A stretch of DNA of 64,000 nt from Atopsyche davidsoni (Eukaryota; Arthropoda; Insecta; Trichoptera; Hydrobiosidae), in NCBI GenBank assembly GCA_022113835.1, contig JAILWY010000021.1, positions 3,348,001 to 3,412,000 of the forward strand. The letters run 5' to 3'. Positions 1-12,651 of this stretch are shown piece by piece; positions within the stretch are counted from its first letter, which is position 1, and every line of letters starts with the position of its first letter. The position numbers and the translations under genes are program-made. The notes beneath the pieces were generated by a model. It did no database searches. It was not told the DNA's origin and saw only the letters and a program-made list of their open reading frames with translations.

Positions 1-2171
1 AGTTCTCTTCTGTATAACCTGAATACGCTTGTAATAGACAAACAAGGTTAAATAAAATTTAAATATTTTATGTAACTTGATCGTTTTTGATTTTAAAAGA
101 ACAGCATAACAAAAAAAAATGTTTTATAAAACATAATAGAATAAAAATATTCTATATAAAAATAATACAAGATAATTAATAAGACATCATGATATTTTAT
201 TTGCTCGAGTAAGCCATCAAATTTCCCTAACATACTAGAAATTTATCATCGAAAATATTAAAAAATAAATAATCACAGGGTTCTTTGAAGGTATATTTCC
301 AGCTATGCTGATTCAATAAAAACCAAAATCAATACAAACCTCATTATATACATGCCAATGTATTGATTGGAAAATAAATATGATTTACTATTTGTTCCTC
401 TAAACTTAAATCGAAAATGAAATTGTTAAAAATAAGACTTATAAATATACTGTTTTATATTTCTCTCAGCTTATTTTATTTGTCCTCTTTTAAGAATATC
501 AGAGAGGCTCTCAAAACCCTCTAGCTAGACCGCGAATTTCTCACATGTAATAAGAAATAATATAGAAGTCTCCAAAACCCATAATGTGGTCTTATTATTA
601 TAATTTACTATTCTTGACATAAAACTGTCATGACGCAAGATTTATATGGGTTATATAAACCCTGTAGTGTTCACAAAAGTATGGAATTTTATATCTCAGT
701 TATTTGAGAAGGTTTTACTGTTTTTTTGTTGTTATAAACACAGCCCTTTTTTAAATCTATGAATAATATTTTTAGGTTACGTTTTGTTGGTGTGCTTTTA
801 CTGCAGACCGTTGTTGGAAATTACTTAACAGATCTAGTACTTAGTATTAGTTGATGTGCATAGTAAGAACCATGACTGATTATATATAATTATGTACCTG
901 TTCTCATTAACTATCTGTATATAAAACTACTATGATAAGGTCTGATTTTTTTTCCAGTAAGGCAGTGGTCTAAAATACTACTACTATCTGACCTTAAACA
1001 CATTTTTAAGTTGCTTTTTATTTAAAATATAATATTTGGGTAAATTAATCTGGTTTGGGCGCAGCATTTTGAGTACGCATTCGTATTTGTGCACTTTTGC
1101 TTTAAAGTAACATTATTTTTCTGCAACAAAAGCTCCTTTGAGTGTTTGCGTTTGAAAGCTTTGTTTTTTTGTTAGACGCGTGAATGTCTTACTGACACGA
1201 AAAAGAAATAAAATATATAAACAAAAATCATATCATATTTAAATTAAATTAATTATTCAATTTTACAAATCAACCTATTGAAGCATAAATACCCTTATTC
1301 ATAGTTCTTGTAATGCAATATCTAAATAACTTTCAATTCGCATATTAAAATTGTTTAAAAATAGTTCAAACTTAAATTTTTACATTTAAATAGAAATAAT
1401 TATGAACTAACAAATATTTTTTTCTTTTGTTACAGAATGAAAATCGTAGACAGCAAACACTTTGCATCATTTTAAAGGTAATATTTTTAATTGGTTTCTT
1501 TAAATATATTTAAAATGGCATTAATGTACAATTTTTAATCGAAATATTTTAAGCAAATTGGAAATATAATATCAAAGTATTTTGTTTGGACATTTGTAAA
1601 AAAAAATTAATTAGTTAAAAGGCAGAATCTTTGGGGCATTTCAAATACTTGACTATATTAACTAAGTTATGTTTATTTACAGTTAAAAAAAAAGAATGTA
1701 TAAGTACAATACAATCCATCACGTTCAATCTGGCATTACAAAAAGCAGTGACATTATAAATAGCAGCCTGCAATTAAAGCTTCGATCATTACACACACCC
1801 TAGTCACCTTTCATAATGATTGATCGTCACTCATTTAATCATAAATTCTTTTAAAACAAAACTAAAAACATATTTTTGTTTCATATATATAAAAAACCGA
1901 AATGGGTCTTTTATTGCTTGTACCAAGCTTCTTACTAATAATTCTTCTCGTATAACTAGATAGTTATAAATTCTTTGTTATAAGAATCCCAAAGTACTGA
2001 TAACAATCATCATAAGTGTAAAAATAATTACTTACATAACTTCTTAATATCTTTTAATGAGGTTTCAAAGACTGGTAATCCTGTTCACAAAATTGACTTC
2101 AACTCCAAAAAGCCGTTACTAGAAGAAGGCACGCCACTGGACGTGACGCTTGACTACTGATCGGCCTAAAC
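1..2171. other. AT-rich intergenic (or intronic) DNA, no gene seen
   Basis: No reading frame longer than about 60 codons and no protein-like segment is visible on either strand. The stretch consists of A/T runs and short homopolymers. It could be intergenic or part of a large intron of a gene that begins outside the window; the sequence does not decide this. Confidence 0.6.
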
Positions 2172-2260
2172 CAGAGGTCCCCAACTTTTTTTTTTCAGTA
2201 GAACACGTGTCAATTTTTCCTCTTTTTTTAGACCACCTGCTTTACCAATAATGGGTTTTT
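2172..2260. mobile_element. hAT-type transposon end (left terminal inverted repeat and flank)
   Basis: The segment opens with CAGAGGTCCCCAAC followed by a T-run. This matches the terminal repeats of the better-preserved element at 22777-23970 (CAGGGGTCCCCAA and CAGTGGTCCCCAA) and the CAGNGG start common in hAT ends. The eight bases before it (GCCTAAAC) have central TA, like the target site of the other copy. A possible degenerate right end, AATTGGGGACACTA, sits at 3892-3905, but the bases after it (AGTGGCGT) do not match the left flank, so the right boundary is unproven. No hAT transposase is recognisable between the two points. Confidence 0.45.
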
Positions 2261-3122
2261 ACACACTCATAAACTTTAATCGTATTTTTATAGCTGACGC
2301 AGAGCTTATTACTTTTTCTAGAGTTATTTGTTGATTGGAGATGTGATCAACGTATTATGTGCGATCTGAATTGGATAATGCGAACGATAATGCCTTAATT
2401 TTGATGTTGACCTATAAGACTCACTCTTCTAAACCCCATTCACTTCTCATGCACCCTCAATTTTTATTCGGCAGCGTGGTCTTCTCGCAGGTTAAAATCG
2501 ACCCTTGGGGATCGATAAAGACCATTTTGGGAATCTTTGGCCTAAACGATCATTTAAGTTTTTAAACAATCGCTTAACTACTCTTCAGGACTTTCCCGGC
2601 AGTTAATAATTTACGATAATAACATAAAAATTCGCCTCAGCTCGGGAATCACTTAATAAAGTTTTTAATGGCAGATGCCCGCTGAAACTGAAGTAGTTAA
2701 GACTAGCGGAATATATAAACATAAAAATGTATCGTAAATTCTTTAATAAAACTTATTCTTTCGTTGTTTGAAAATTCAACATAAAAATTAAGACTCACAA
2801 ATATTTGGCTAAATCCTAGCTAAAAGTGTATATAATTAACTTGCTAGTAAAATAAAACGTTGTTATTGTGAGAATTTTTGTTTTTTAAGAGTTATCTTTT
2901 AAAGAAGACGTTATAACTGCCAGTATAAACACATATACATAACCACAGTAGAAACAAAAACATGAAATAAATATTTGTAAAAAAAAAAATGTTACAAGCA
3001 TTATAATTTTTAAAAAATCTATATGATTACATTCACAATATTCAAATTATAATAGTCTGGGGAAAATATTTTTCATTATAAAAATATTAAGCTCAAAATC
3101 ATCGACCATCAAATACCACTTA

Positions 3123-3320
3123 AAATTTCCCTGGTTGGAAGCCTATAAGCTCCCACCCCCGTGGCTTCGGCTGGTCCCGGACAAACCCCATTAGCACCTC
3201 AAACAACCCAAACCCTGCAGCCCCCGACCCCTGCAGCCCCAGCCCCGAACCTCTACAATCCGCTCTGGAACGTCTCAAGGACGCCACTCCTAATTACCGG
3301 CCCTCCACCTGCTTGCCGAG
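3123..3320 (+). CDS. Candidate coding exon or TE coding remnant, function unknown
   Basis: A GC- and proline-rich island in AT-rich surroundings is open in one frame from just after a TAA to 3320, where CCGAG|GTGAGG gives a good splice-donor match. The 3' part reads like real protein (SALERLKDATPNYRPSTCLP), with Pro/Asn/Ser-rich sequence before it. A second frame is also open over much of the island, which weakens the case. No convincing pyrimidine-rich acceptor precedes it. I do not recognise the family. It could be an internal exon of an unannotated gene, a fossil gag-like segment inside a transposon, or chance in GC-rich DNA. Confidence 0.25.
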
Positions 3321-3792
3321 GTGAGGGTGAAAGGAAAATTATTACCTCATTTCCGTGGTATTTTTTAATGTCAATATAAAGGGTCCATTATTTGGGGAAG
3401 GGTTGAGGCTTTATTTCATGTACATCATGTTTTATGTTTTTAGTTATCACTGGTAACAACAAGACATGCAAAGTATACAAAAAATCATTTTCATTCAATA
3501 CATTTTAAAAATTTAATTTATGACGTACATCTTGGTCTACATAATGCATATGGCATATTTTTAAAACAAAAAAATTATTTCTATTCACACACAATATTTG
3601 AAATAAATTCACGTGAAAACAAATTATTTAAATAATTCAAGTAGGAGTTTCAGTAAATTACGTGTCTTATTTTTATTTTCTGGCAGTCATTCACAGATGC
3701 GTAAAAAAAGAAACAAAAAAAAGTCTGCTACATTTCCGGAATAACATTATTTCATTTCAGCACACATACTTATCTCATAACAAAAAAAAAAC

Positions 3793-3885
3793 ATCGTCAA
3801 CAGCTTCCGGGACGAGTGCTTCCAGGACTTCTAGGACTTGGGTCAGGGGAAGGTCTTCTTCCCTGTATCTGGTGACGACACCAGG
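3793..3885 (-). CDS. Candidate minus-strand exon or TE coding fragment
   Basis: On the minus strand an acceptor-like TTTCTTAG is followed by exactly 31 open codons and then GAT|GT. The predicted peptide contains YREEDLPLTQVLEVLEALVP, an amphipathic helix-like acidic stretch typical of real protein. The donor (GTTTTT) is poor, and the frame continues only a few residues to a stop. It lies beside a possible decayed hAT right end, so it may be a remnant of transposon coding sequence. The family is not recognised. Confidence 0.22.
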
Positions 3886-3920
3886 CTAAGAAATTGGGGA
3901 CACTAAGTGGCGTGTCAATA

Positions 3921-5849
3921 ATACGAGAATAATAATCATGATAATTTTGGAGTAGTAAATATGTATTTGGGTCTGTGTGTAAATCCTAAATATATAACGT
4001 CAACACCTTTGTACAATTTTTTTGGTAGAAGTAAAAAAATATTTTCTCATCGGAAATTTCTGATTTAAACAAGTTTTTTAAATTAATATTTTCGTCATTG
4101 AAAGTAATGTTTTTTAACATTGTTTTTAACTTATATATCATTGATATTCCAGTAGATTAGTTATTCGTTTAGGACTTTGTTTCACCTAATTATAATACTT
4201 GACATATTTATGCGTAACGTTTAAAGATTATGTCTAAAGCAGCCTATAAGAGGCATATTCATATTTAGTGTTTTATTATAGAATATTAAGAATATAACCA
4301 GCCTCGCTCTGTATTTAGAGTCATTTTATTATTATGAATCGAGGTTTTGGTATATTCGTAGTAAAAAATGTTATCATTTTCACACATAGTCGTTTCTCCT
4401 AGGGCTGTTAGCACAATGACCCTGTGTAGTTTTTGCGACCTTGGGGGAGGCAAAAACTCGGGGTTGCTCTGACCGCTAATATCAAAGGGCTCTACCAGTA
4501 TGAATTATCAAGTAAATAAACGCCTCTCACCCACAGCGTACAAAATAATATACGTGATATTAAAGTGGTTGACGTTATATACAAATTATAATAATATTTA
4601 TGACCTCGGTTTACACTGAGGGTGCTCCTTCTGGTATAAAGTAGATTGTCAAATATTTTGTTTGAAATTTTCCTTTGAAACCGTTCGTCGATTTTATTCA
4701 AGATATTATATATACTTCTTACATGATGCTAGAAAATCACCGCATTGGTCAAGAAATAATAATTTTATATATTTATAGGAAAACATGGTTGGAAGTAATT
4801 GGAATTTTATTTTTTTAATTACTTTAAACACATCCAATATTTGTTATTTAAAAACTTTTTTTTTTGTGAATTTCACAAAGTACTTTTTGTCAATTTTTTA
4901 AAAATATTATATACATATCTAGCATTAACCCAATCAATAATAAATACACATAAGAAATAAAACAGTAAGAAAAGATAAAGACGTGTTGATAAATATTGTT
5001 AGTTGTTTATAATGTTAACTGATGTAGTAAATGTTATTGGCGCACTTTAACATTTCTAAAATTCTGTTTATGAAATGATTTTATTTTTATAAAAAAATAT
5101 CCAAAAAAACTTTTTTTAAATTTATATACACATATTTTTTTACATGATTAGGTTAAAAAAAAATTCAAATGTTCAAATTGGCTTTAGAAGAATATAACAG
5201 TGCCAAAAATTCATAAAAAAGTGAATGTAGTTATAAATAATATTTCATAATTTTATAAATAGAAAATTTATCAGGTTAAAACCGCAGGCTTAAACTTACT
5301 ACAATATTACGACACTTTTTGACATTTATTGGCATTTTAAGATGACATTAAATTAATATGAAAAACTATAAAAGAGGGACTAGCTTTTTCATTACCTTGG
5401 AAACTAGCCAAAAGATTTTCTCTCAAGCATTTACAGGTAAAACGCTACCCTGAAAGTTTTAATGTTTCTTCGTGAGTTTTATTGTTACTCTTTTGATTTA
5501 TTTTGAAAAAAATTGTTCAAAAACATGAAAGCCTGTTCACTGGAAAAACATTTTTTTCATAATGCAAGTTATTCAATAATATAGATATATTGCGAGGTCG
5601 TTAATTTTTAAAACTATCGGTTTTTTTTTCATTTCACATTAATAGCGTAGTGACATATTAAAAGGTCGGGATCAGGTAAATTTTTAATATATTAATTACA
5701 AAAAAAATACTTAATAGTCTTTATAGATAAAACATCCTAGATCATTATGGATTAAGCACTACCGAATCAAATATGTATGGTAATCATGTAAAAAATACAA
5801 AAGGTGATCCATTACCTTTTTAGGTTTTATGATATTTACCATGAATCAG
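3921..5849. other. AT-rich DNA, no gene seen
   Basis: Apart from a less AT-rich patch at about 4380-4500 (containing CTAGGGCTGTTAGCACAATG), which looks like a worn dispersed repeat, nothing coding or structured is visible here. Confidence 0.55.
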
Positions 5850-6130
5850 AAAAGTTAAGCCTGTTACATAGAAAAGTGCGATGGTTGGAACACATTATAT
5901 ACCATGTAGAATATCTAGACTGTATGGAAAATATTGTTTGGTAATTCTCAAGTATGAGGGGAGTATTATGTGGTCGGCGAAGCTTGGAAATGTTGTGTTA
6001 TAATCCCGAGCCCTAGGCGAGTGGAAGCGGAAGACAACGAATAGAAAACGAAAAACTTACAGAGGAAGCTCAGAAGCCTGGCAAGGTTATAACACTGACA
6101 TCAGGATATTAAAGATATGAAAAACTCGCT
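5850..6130 (+). mobile_element. Possible decayed non-LTR retrotransposon C-terminal remnant
   Basis: Broken plus-strand translation gives the piece RKVRWLEHI, resembling the [RK]-x-[RK]-W-x-G-H-[IV] block that occurs late in many non-LTR retrotransposon ORF2 proteins. A basic stretch (WKRKTTNRKRKTYRG) follows near 6020-6065. Stops interrupt the frame and no boundary repeats are visible. The alternative is a chance basic peptide in a GC-richer patch. Confidence 0.2.
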
Positions 6131-8033
6131 TACTTTTTGTATTTTGAAAAGACTGTTGTACGTTTGATTTTTTTAGGTAAGTACCTAGTTTTAACTATAT
6201 ACTAGTATTTAATTATAATACTGCGTGTAAAAACTTTACTTAAGTAATAATATTAGAAAACAATTTCAATACATAAACTTTGAAAACACAACATGCCTGA
6301 CAAAATATTTAAACCTTAATTTTTTATACGTTTAGAGTGGTGTAATATTGTTAAAAAAAACCATAAGTGTGGTCTGAGACAGGTGTCTTAAATTCCTATA
6401 AATAAATATAATTAATGAGAATGTATTGAAAAAAAAATAAACCAAAAAATTTTGTGAGACTTGAAAACAGCTATCACTTTAATGGTGACTGTCAGTTATA
6501 CCAGGTTTGATTTCATAAAATAAAATGTTAATGCCAATAATGTTGGTTATCTGTTATTTAAAAAAAATAAAACAAAATAATTAGAGCAAGTGTATTGTAT
6601 TTTAAATCAAATTAAGCCGCTGCATAAATTGATTATTTATAAATAATTCTACAAATTAACGTTTTTTTTTTGGTTGTTAAGTAGACTATTATAATTTTTT
6701 TATCAAATCACGTAATATGTACAGAGTTATAGGTAATTGTTTATATTAAACATACTATAGGAAGTATTGAAAAACAAAAATTGCATTGAAGCCAAAAGGA
6801 TTTTAATCAAATATGTGACAAATAAAGCTTTGCGATTTCAGTTACAAAAAGTATCTTGAGATGATATCTTGGATATTTCAATTTTTTTTTTTGAGTTTTT
6901 TGAGAACTAAAAAATACATTTAATGAATTTATTTTATATAAAGTTTTAATACAGTAAATCAAATTCACAAAAACAGTCATTTAAACGCATTTATAGCCAG
7001 CACCGAACAATTATTTGTAATATTGTTAATTGATAATCTGACATGAATCGATAAGGTAAATCCAGAATAATTATTAATTATTGACCTATTTTTTCAAAGT
7101 ATATCGCAAAAACGAAAAAAACGTGAATACGTTCATTTTATGAAAATGAAAATTTTATTGTTGTTATAACTTTGCTAAAAATATTCAATAACTTATATAA
7201 AACTTGAGAGAAATTGTTTTCTTCCACGTGTTATCTCTTAAAACGAGCCTGAAGTAAAGAATTGAAGAGAGTTTTATTCTTCCTCGATAATAAGCAAAAA
7301 ATTCGCGTCGATCGGAAAGCGTTACAAGATCCTTCTGGCGTTAAAATATTGAATATTATATAAAAAGGTGGATAGTTCAGTTTTCGCTGGTTTTTCAACA
7401 TGTTTCCACATTTTAACACCCATATAGAGCACCCGCGTATCCATCTCCCTAAAGATGTGGCATATTTCATATGATCGTTGTACCCACGGCATGGTCGTAT
7501 TATATGCTAATACCATGAAGAAAACAATCTTATTTTTCTGAGGTTTTTTCTACATTTTTATCAATATCTTTCGTAAGTATTGTAGTTTTACATTTCTAAA
7601 ATATATGTATTATTTTATTTAAAAAAGAAATGCATTTATAAAGTCACTTCGATTTTTGCCTTTAAATTTGAAAATGCACGAAAAAAACGCATCGGATAAC
7701 CCTCACAATATAGAGGTATTTTAAGCAAACTTCAATTGCTTTAATCCCTTTCGATACTAGCTTTAACGGGATTGTAAATCCATTACTATCTACATATAAA
7801 ATGTAAATCAACTAGGAAAGCTTTATCAATATCTAAAAAAAGTTTTCCGTATATAATTCTCACTAATTTAATAAGTTGCACATCAAAGAAATTTTCAAAT
7901 AATGACGTATCAAAAATAAGATGAAAAAAACACAGTGAATACAGTAAAACATATCAATATAGCGTGTATTTGATATATATTTTTTATATTAATGTAGAAG
8001 GTCTGAAAAATTTATTGATTCAAGTTCTAGAAT
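6131..8033. other. AT-rich DNA, no gene seen
   Basis: Only short shadow frames occur. The minus-strand frames at 7231-7516 overlap each other and show no domain or splice context. Confidence 0.5.
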
Positions 8034-8189
8034 ATGTCGGTACACAGTCGAATGATTTCATATTATATTTTATTCATGGCGTTGTCCGACAGGCTAGAGT
8101 ATCGCAGACAGGCTTCAGGGACCCCTATCGTCTCAGAAATGATAAAACACATGTTCCAGAAACAATTCCTTCTGCCTACTCAGCTGTAA
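8034..8189 (+). CDS. Candidate 51-codon small ORF or exon remnant
   Basis: An ATG at 8034 opens 51 codons ending in TAA at 8187-8189. The last 37 residues, from MALSDRLEYRRQAS onward, have a composition and helix pattern like a folded protein and lie in a GC-richer island (8076-8190) within AT-rich DNA. A GTAAAA donor-like site follows immediately, and the overlapping frame is also open up to it, so the island could instead be an exon in the other frame. No homologue is recognised. It is a candidate only; an enhancer or old exon fragment is equally possible. Confidence 0.2.
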   Translation: MSVHSRMISYYILFMALSDRLEYRRQASGTPIVSEMIKHMFQKQFLLPTQL

Positions 8190-9848
8190 AGGTAAAAACT
8201 TTTTTTATAGATATCACGTCAAAGTTCAACTGTCGACTTTTAAGTGTACGAAAGCGCCGAGATCCCATACGATGCAGAGCCGGACCAAGGTACGAAAATA
8301 AGCTCAAATTAAATATTGTTTTTATTCTGTAATTTGCGTCTTGTAGTTACACAATTATGGTTGAACATAAATTTTATGATAAAGTTTTTGACATAACATT
8401 TTTTTAATATTAATTAAAACTCTCCGCTATCTAAGAATTTTCCGTTTATATCTACAAATACGAATAAAATCGTGTTTATTTTTTAATGTTATTTGTGCAG
8501 TTTTTTTATGTAACTAAACTATTTTTTTTTTAAATATTTACGTTATTGGCCTAAACGGTTTGTATAAAATACAACCGATGCAATCAAACCTGCATGCGGC
8601 CCTGCTTCAGAAGGAATTTTATTTGAATCGCCCTCGCCCATTGGCCCGTGCCACACCACGTGACATGCCCTCTACCCCCTCCGCGCAGCGTTTGGTATAC
8701 AAATTTATATTTTATTCAAATGCGTCCTTTTCGCCGTTTTTTCCATGCACGGGACTCCTGCTGGTGTAGGGTCGCCACGCGGACCCCTAGTGAAGACCTC
8801 GGCTTTTTAACACATTTCGTATACAATATTAAAGAGTATGTACTCAAACTGCTTAGAAATTTATATTTTTTTCATATTCGTATGCAAACAATAACTATTT
8901 CAATATTTTTTTTCTCACTGGTATATAAACCATGCATACATACCTAATAAAATACTAGATTACCTTAAAATGTGATATATTTATAAATAAATTATCAGCG
9001 GCTTTAATTTTGATTAACTATCTAATATTTATTCTTATAAGAAATAAATACGTATAGTTTAATTTTTTCACGGTGGTAACCCTACTTGAGCGGAGGATTT
9101 GTGGAAAAACGTGTGTCAAAGGGTGTTTGGCGATTGTTTTTTTCGTTTTTGATGTGTAGCGGGTGTGGAATTTTTTCCTTCCGCCTCACGCCCTCTCTAT
9201 GCGCGGCAGTTGGTCGATTCACACGGTTTAAAATTTTATGCGAATGGCAGGCTTTGTATCTGTCGATTCTCACCACGCAATTTTACTGCCGGTGCGTTCC
9301 TTTGTTGCCCGAGAAAAAGAAAAATAATATTTCATGCATGCGAATGCTTGAAGTCTGCCACTCGCTAGTAACACGAAGGCTAAGAATAAGAATACTTGAA
9401 CTCAGCGTAATGGAAATTTTAATGGTGTTTAAAAAAAATAAAAAAAACATTCCTTGATTTAAGATACATTTGATGATACTAATTTAAGTTTAGTTTGTCG
9501 TCTGTTAGTCTTAGATACATATGTTTCGTTATTTGATTAAGGTCGTGAAAAATAAAAAAAATTGCTAAGAATAATATCATCAACTCAAACTTATAAAGCT
9601 TCATAAAAAACAGTTATAAGTTGTGTTGACACAATTTACGTGTTTATTCTTTTAAAACTGTTTTTTTAAAATAATTTCTGTCACCAAATCAATTAATTGT
9701 TGTTAGTGTAGCGGTACATTGAAAAGAAAAAAAAAACACTTCTAAAGCGGGCTATGGAACTTAACAGCACAGTTTCTGTGTGATTAATTTAAATATATCC
9801 ATTGGGAAATCTCATATTCTCGACTTTCCTGTATTGAATAGATTTGAT

Positions 9849-9876
9849 GACCCTCAGGCCTATGAGCCTGAGGGTC
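9849..9876. repeat. Perfect 11-bp inverted repeat (hairpin), 6-nt loop
   Basis: GACCCTCAGGC and GCCTGAGGGTC are exact reverse complements separated by CTATGA. The stem is GC-rich, which is unusual in this AT-rich region. It would form a stable hairpin in RNA or a protein-binding dyad in DNA. No flanking gene or T-run suggests a role. Confidence 0.6.
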
Positions 9877-11780
9877 TCACTGCCTGGGTTTCACTCACAA
9901 CCGTGACATTAATTTGTTTTATAGTGGCAGTCTCACAATTTCACAGTAATATTTCAGTGAAAAGTTCAATCTCACCTGTGAGATGGATTTTTCTTAATAT
10001 TTATACCGCGTTATCACAATTGTACTACGATGCTCTTATTAGTATCATGCACTAAAACACACTATAAAAATGTTTTATGTTAGATTTCACGTTCTTGGGA
10101 CGTTATGATGCCGAAGCTTGGATTTTAATTCTAAATCAGAAAGAATTACAGTGTCCAATTACTGAGTGAGAGCCTCGGCACACGCACTGAGCAGCTCAGG
10201 GCGGCTCGGCACGTGCCCTCGCCCCCTCATCGGGGAGGTCGTGCTCACTGATTCTGACTCGCGAGCCCTCCGGTGAGACGTCACTCTGCGGACTGCCTGC
10301 ACGCGTGGAATACAGTAAAAGTTATAGCCTTAAGTGTAACCTCGCCCGGCTCAAACCGACTGCTTCATCAAAAGAATACATCAACTATGTATGTTCGCCG
10401 ACTTATCAATATTTAAAATACAATAAAATTATTTAATAGTACTTCAGTTTTCCTCAGTCCTTCATCCCAAGTTCTAAGCAGTGTTATATCCAAATTGTTA
10501 AAAAAAAAAATTTTTTACTCTTTCAGACCTCTGATAATATTTTATATAAAAGAAGCCGGATACTGTATTATGTAATGTATAATTAAAAACAGTCTACAAA
10601 ATGGTTTGCTTTTTTTAAGTTTGGCGCTATTCTATAAGGCAAAGAAGGAATATCATTGATGAATTATGCCATTTAATAACTGAAAAAATTTAATCATGCA
10701 CAAACCTAACTTCTTCATTTGAATATCGCTTTTAAATACAGAGGTTGAACCAATCTTTCTTACTCGTGAACCGACACTTCAAGCACTGTGTTCAATATTC
10801 CTACTGAGAAATGAATTTATTTAAATTTTATACAAAGTTTTGTTTTTTTCCAAGAACAGCTGAAAATATCTCATCTATATTAGGGGAAAATAAATTCCAT
10901 TCTGAAAAAAATATTTATCGCGGCTTAAATTTCAGAAATGGCAATGTCAATGTATATTTTTGTAAGTGATCGAATAGCCTTGGTAAAAAGTATATAAAAA
11001 TAAAACAACATTTAAGGTTTTTTAACTGTATAAGTCCTGACGTACTCTGTGTTTTTTTTAACGGATCAAATTTTATGGAATTAAGGGTAAACAAAAAAGT
11101 TTTAGCCATTATTTTTTGTACTTTGCACTTTGTGAGTAAAACTAATATGCATTTGAAATTAAATAAAAGTTTAGGAAGCATAAAATATGTTCATGTTGGT
11201 AAATTTATATATGTTTTAATATTAACTATGATATTTTCTAAGCATACTCGTATACTTATAACATAGGTTGCAGTCGTAGACTTGGGCTGTTCACCAACCA
11301 GATAGCTTAAACAACGCTTGTTTTGGCAGCCAATGAGCGAGAGTTTCGTTTGAATTTCAAATAGGATGCTTCCGTTTCCGTGTCAGTTAATGGTCAGTTT
11401 ACCACGCGGAGCAAGGAAATGTCTAAGGAATCTAGTACAGCGTTAACGACAAATTTCAATTTACTGAAAGCATTGATTCACGCCAGAAGATCCGCTCGGG
11501 TCAAAACAAACACTCAATCAACGAGGACCAATCATCAATACCAACAATCTAGAGTATTACTATTATTAAGGTTAATTCAATTAATGAATGTGAAATAAAT
11601 AAAAACCTTAAATAATAATATGCTTCATGTGCCAGTCAGTAAGCAAATTAATGAAAGAAATCGACAAAAAAAAATCATTTATTCTACATCACAACAATAA
11701 GATTGTGTTGCTTGTTGAGTAAAAAAATATTCCTTAGAAAACCAACGCCACCAGCAAAAAATAGTAAATCAACCCAGAAT

Positions 11781-11858
11781 ATTTGAATGCATAATCAAAT
11801 AGGATAATACATTTTAGGCGCCGAGCACATTCGGAATTGTGTGATCGAAATATATTTG
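11781..11858 (+). repeat. Copy 1 of a diverged direct repeat (partner 12571-12651)
   Basis: Shared blocks in the same order as the partner include TTTGAATGCATAA, TAATACATTT, a TCGGA core and ATATATTT. The spacing is nearly the same, and the copies lie about 790 bp apart in direct orientation. They may be old copies of one dispersed element or a local duplication. Confidence 0.4.
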
Positions 11859-12570
11859 TTTTACACTGGTTGAATGATAATTTTTAAAACTACTTTACAC
11901 TCATAAACAAACAAAATAAAATGTACACTCGTCAGATATCTAAACTCTTAACATTGTTTAAGTAAAATCATTGTTCGTGGACATAATAATTGATGTTGTT
12001 AATTAATAATTAAAAATATATATTATCGTTACTTGAGTACTCGGATTGTAAGGTCTATGCTGGTTTAAAATTAACTCGCCTGTAGCTCCTATCTTCAAGT
12101 TGAAAATGTTGTTCTTTCTACGATTTTCGCATTGAAACGCGCTGGTTGAACTGAAAAAGGTTGTACTCTCTGCATTGTTGGATAGACATGAAGTCTGAAC
12201 TTTCAAGGAAACAACTATTAAAAAGTTAGAACCTTTGAAACGCGGTTTTACAGGATAATCTTCAAATACCATGGACAGTGCTGAGTTAAAGTAAACTACT
12301 GAGAATTGTTGTGAGAGAACGCTGCATATTTTGATGTGCAATTTATTGGAAGAAGGTGACTTATTCATACCCTAGTAGGAAAATATTACGAATATAATAA
12401 GTCTTATTATATTTAAATGAATTTTGAAATCATTTTTGTTAACGTTCAATAGAAGAGTTGACTTAAAATTTAAAATATATTATTTTTCTGATTCTCTATA
12501 TAAATCTGAAGGTATCAATGTATTCCTGATAGAACCTTATACTAGTAAGAAATAAGTAAGTCACCCTCGA

Positions 12571-12651
12571 ACATTTGAATGCATAAATAAGCGAGTGTAA
12601 TACATTTCACGTAGCGAACAAACTCGGAGGTGAATAATCTAGATATATTTT
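12571..12651 (+). repeat. Copy 2 of a diverged direct repeat (partner 11781-11858)
   Basis: Matches copy 1 in ordered blocks (TTTGAATGCATAA, TAATACATTT, CTCGGA, AGATATATTT). It is followed at 12660 by a GC-rich islet that copy 1 lacks. Confidence 0.4.

Noticed and set aside
9086..9457. 123-codon plus-strand frame
   Set aside because: Overlapping frames on both strands, no domain, and no good start context; composition looks random.
12003..12368. 121-codon minus-strand frame
   Set aside because: No recognisable motif, low-complexity Ser/Asn-rich composition, and no splice or promoter context. It is probably a chance frame or an old repeat.
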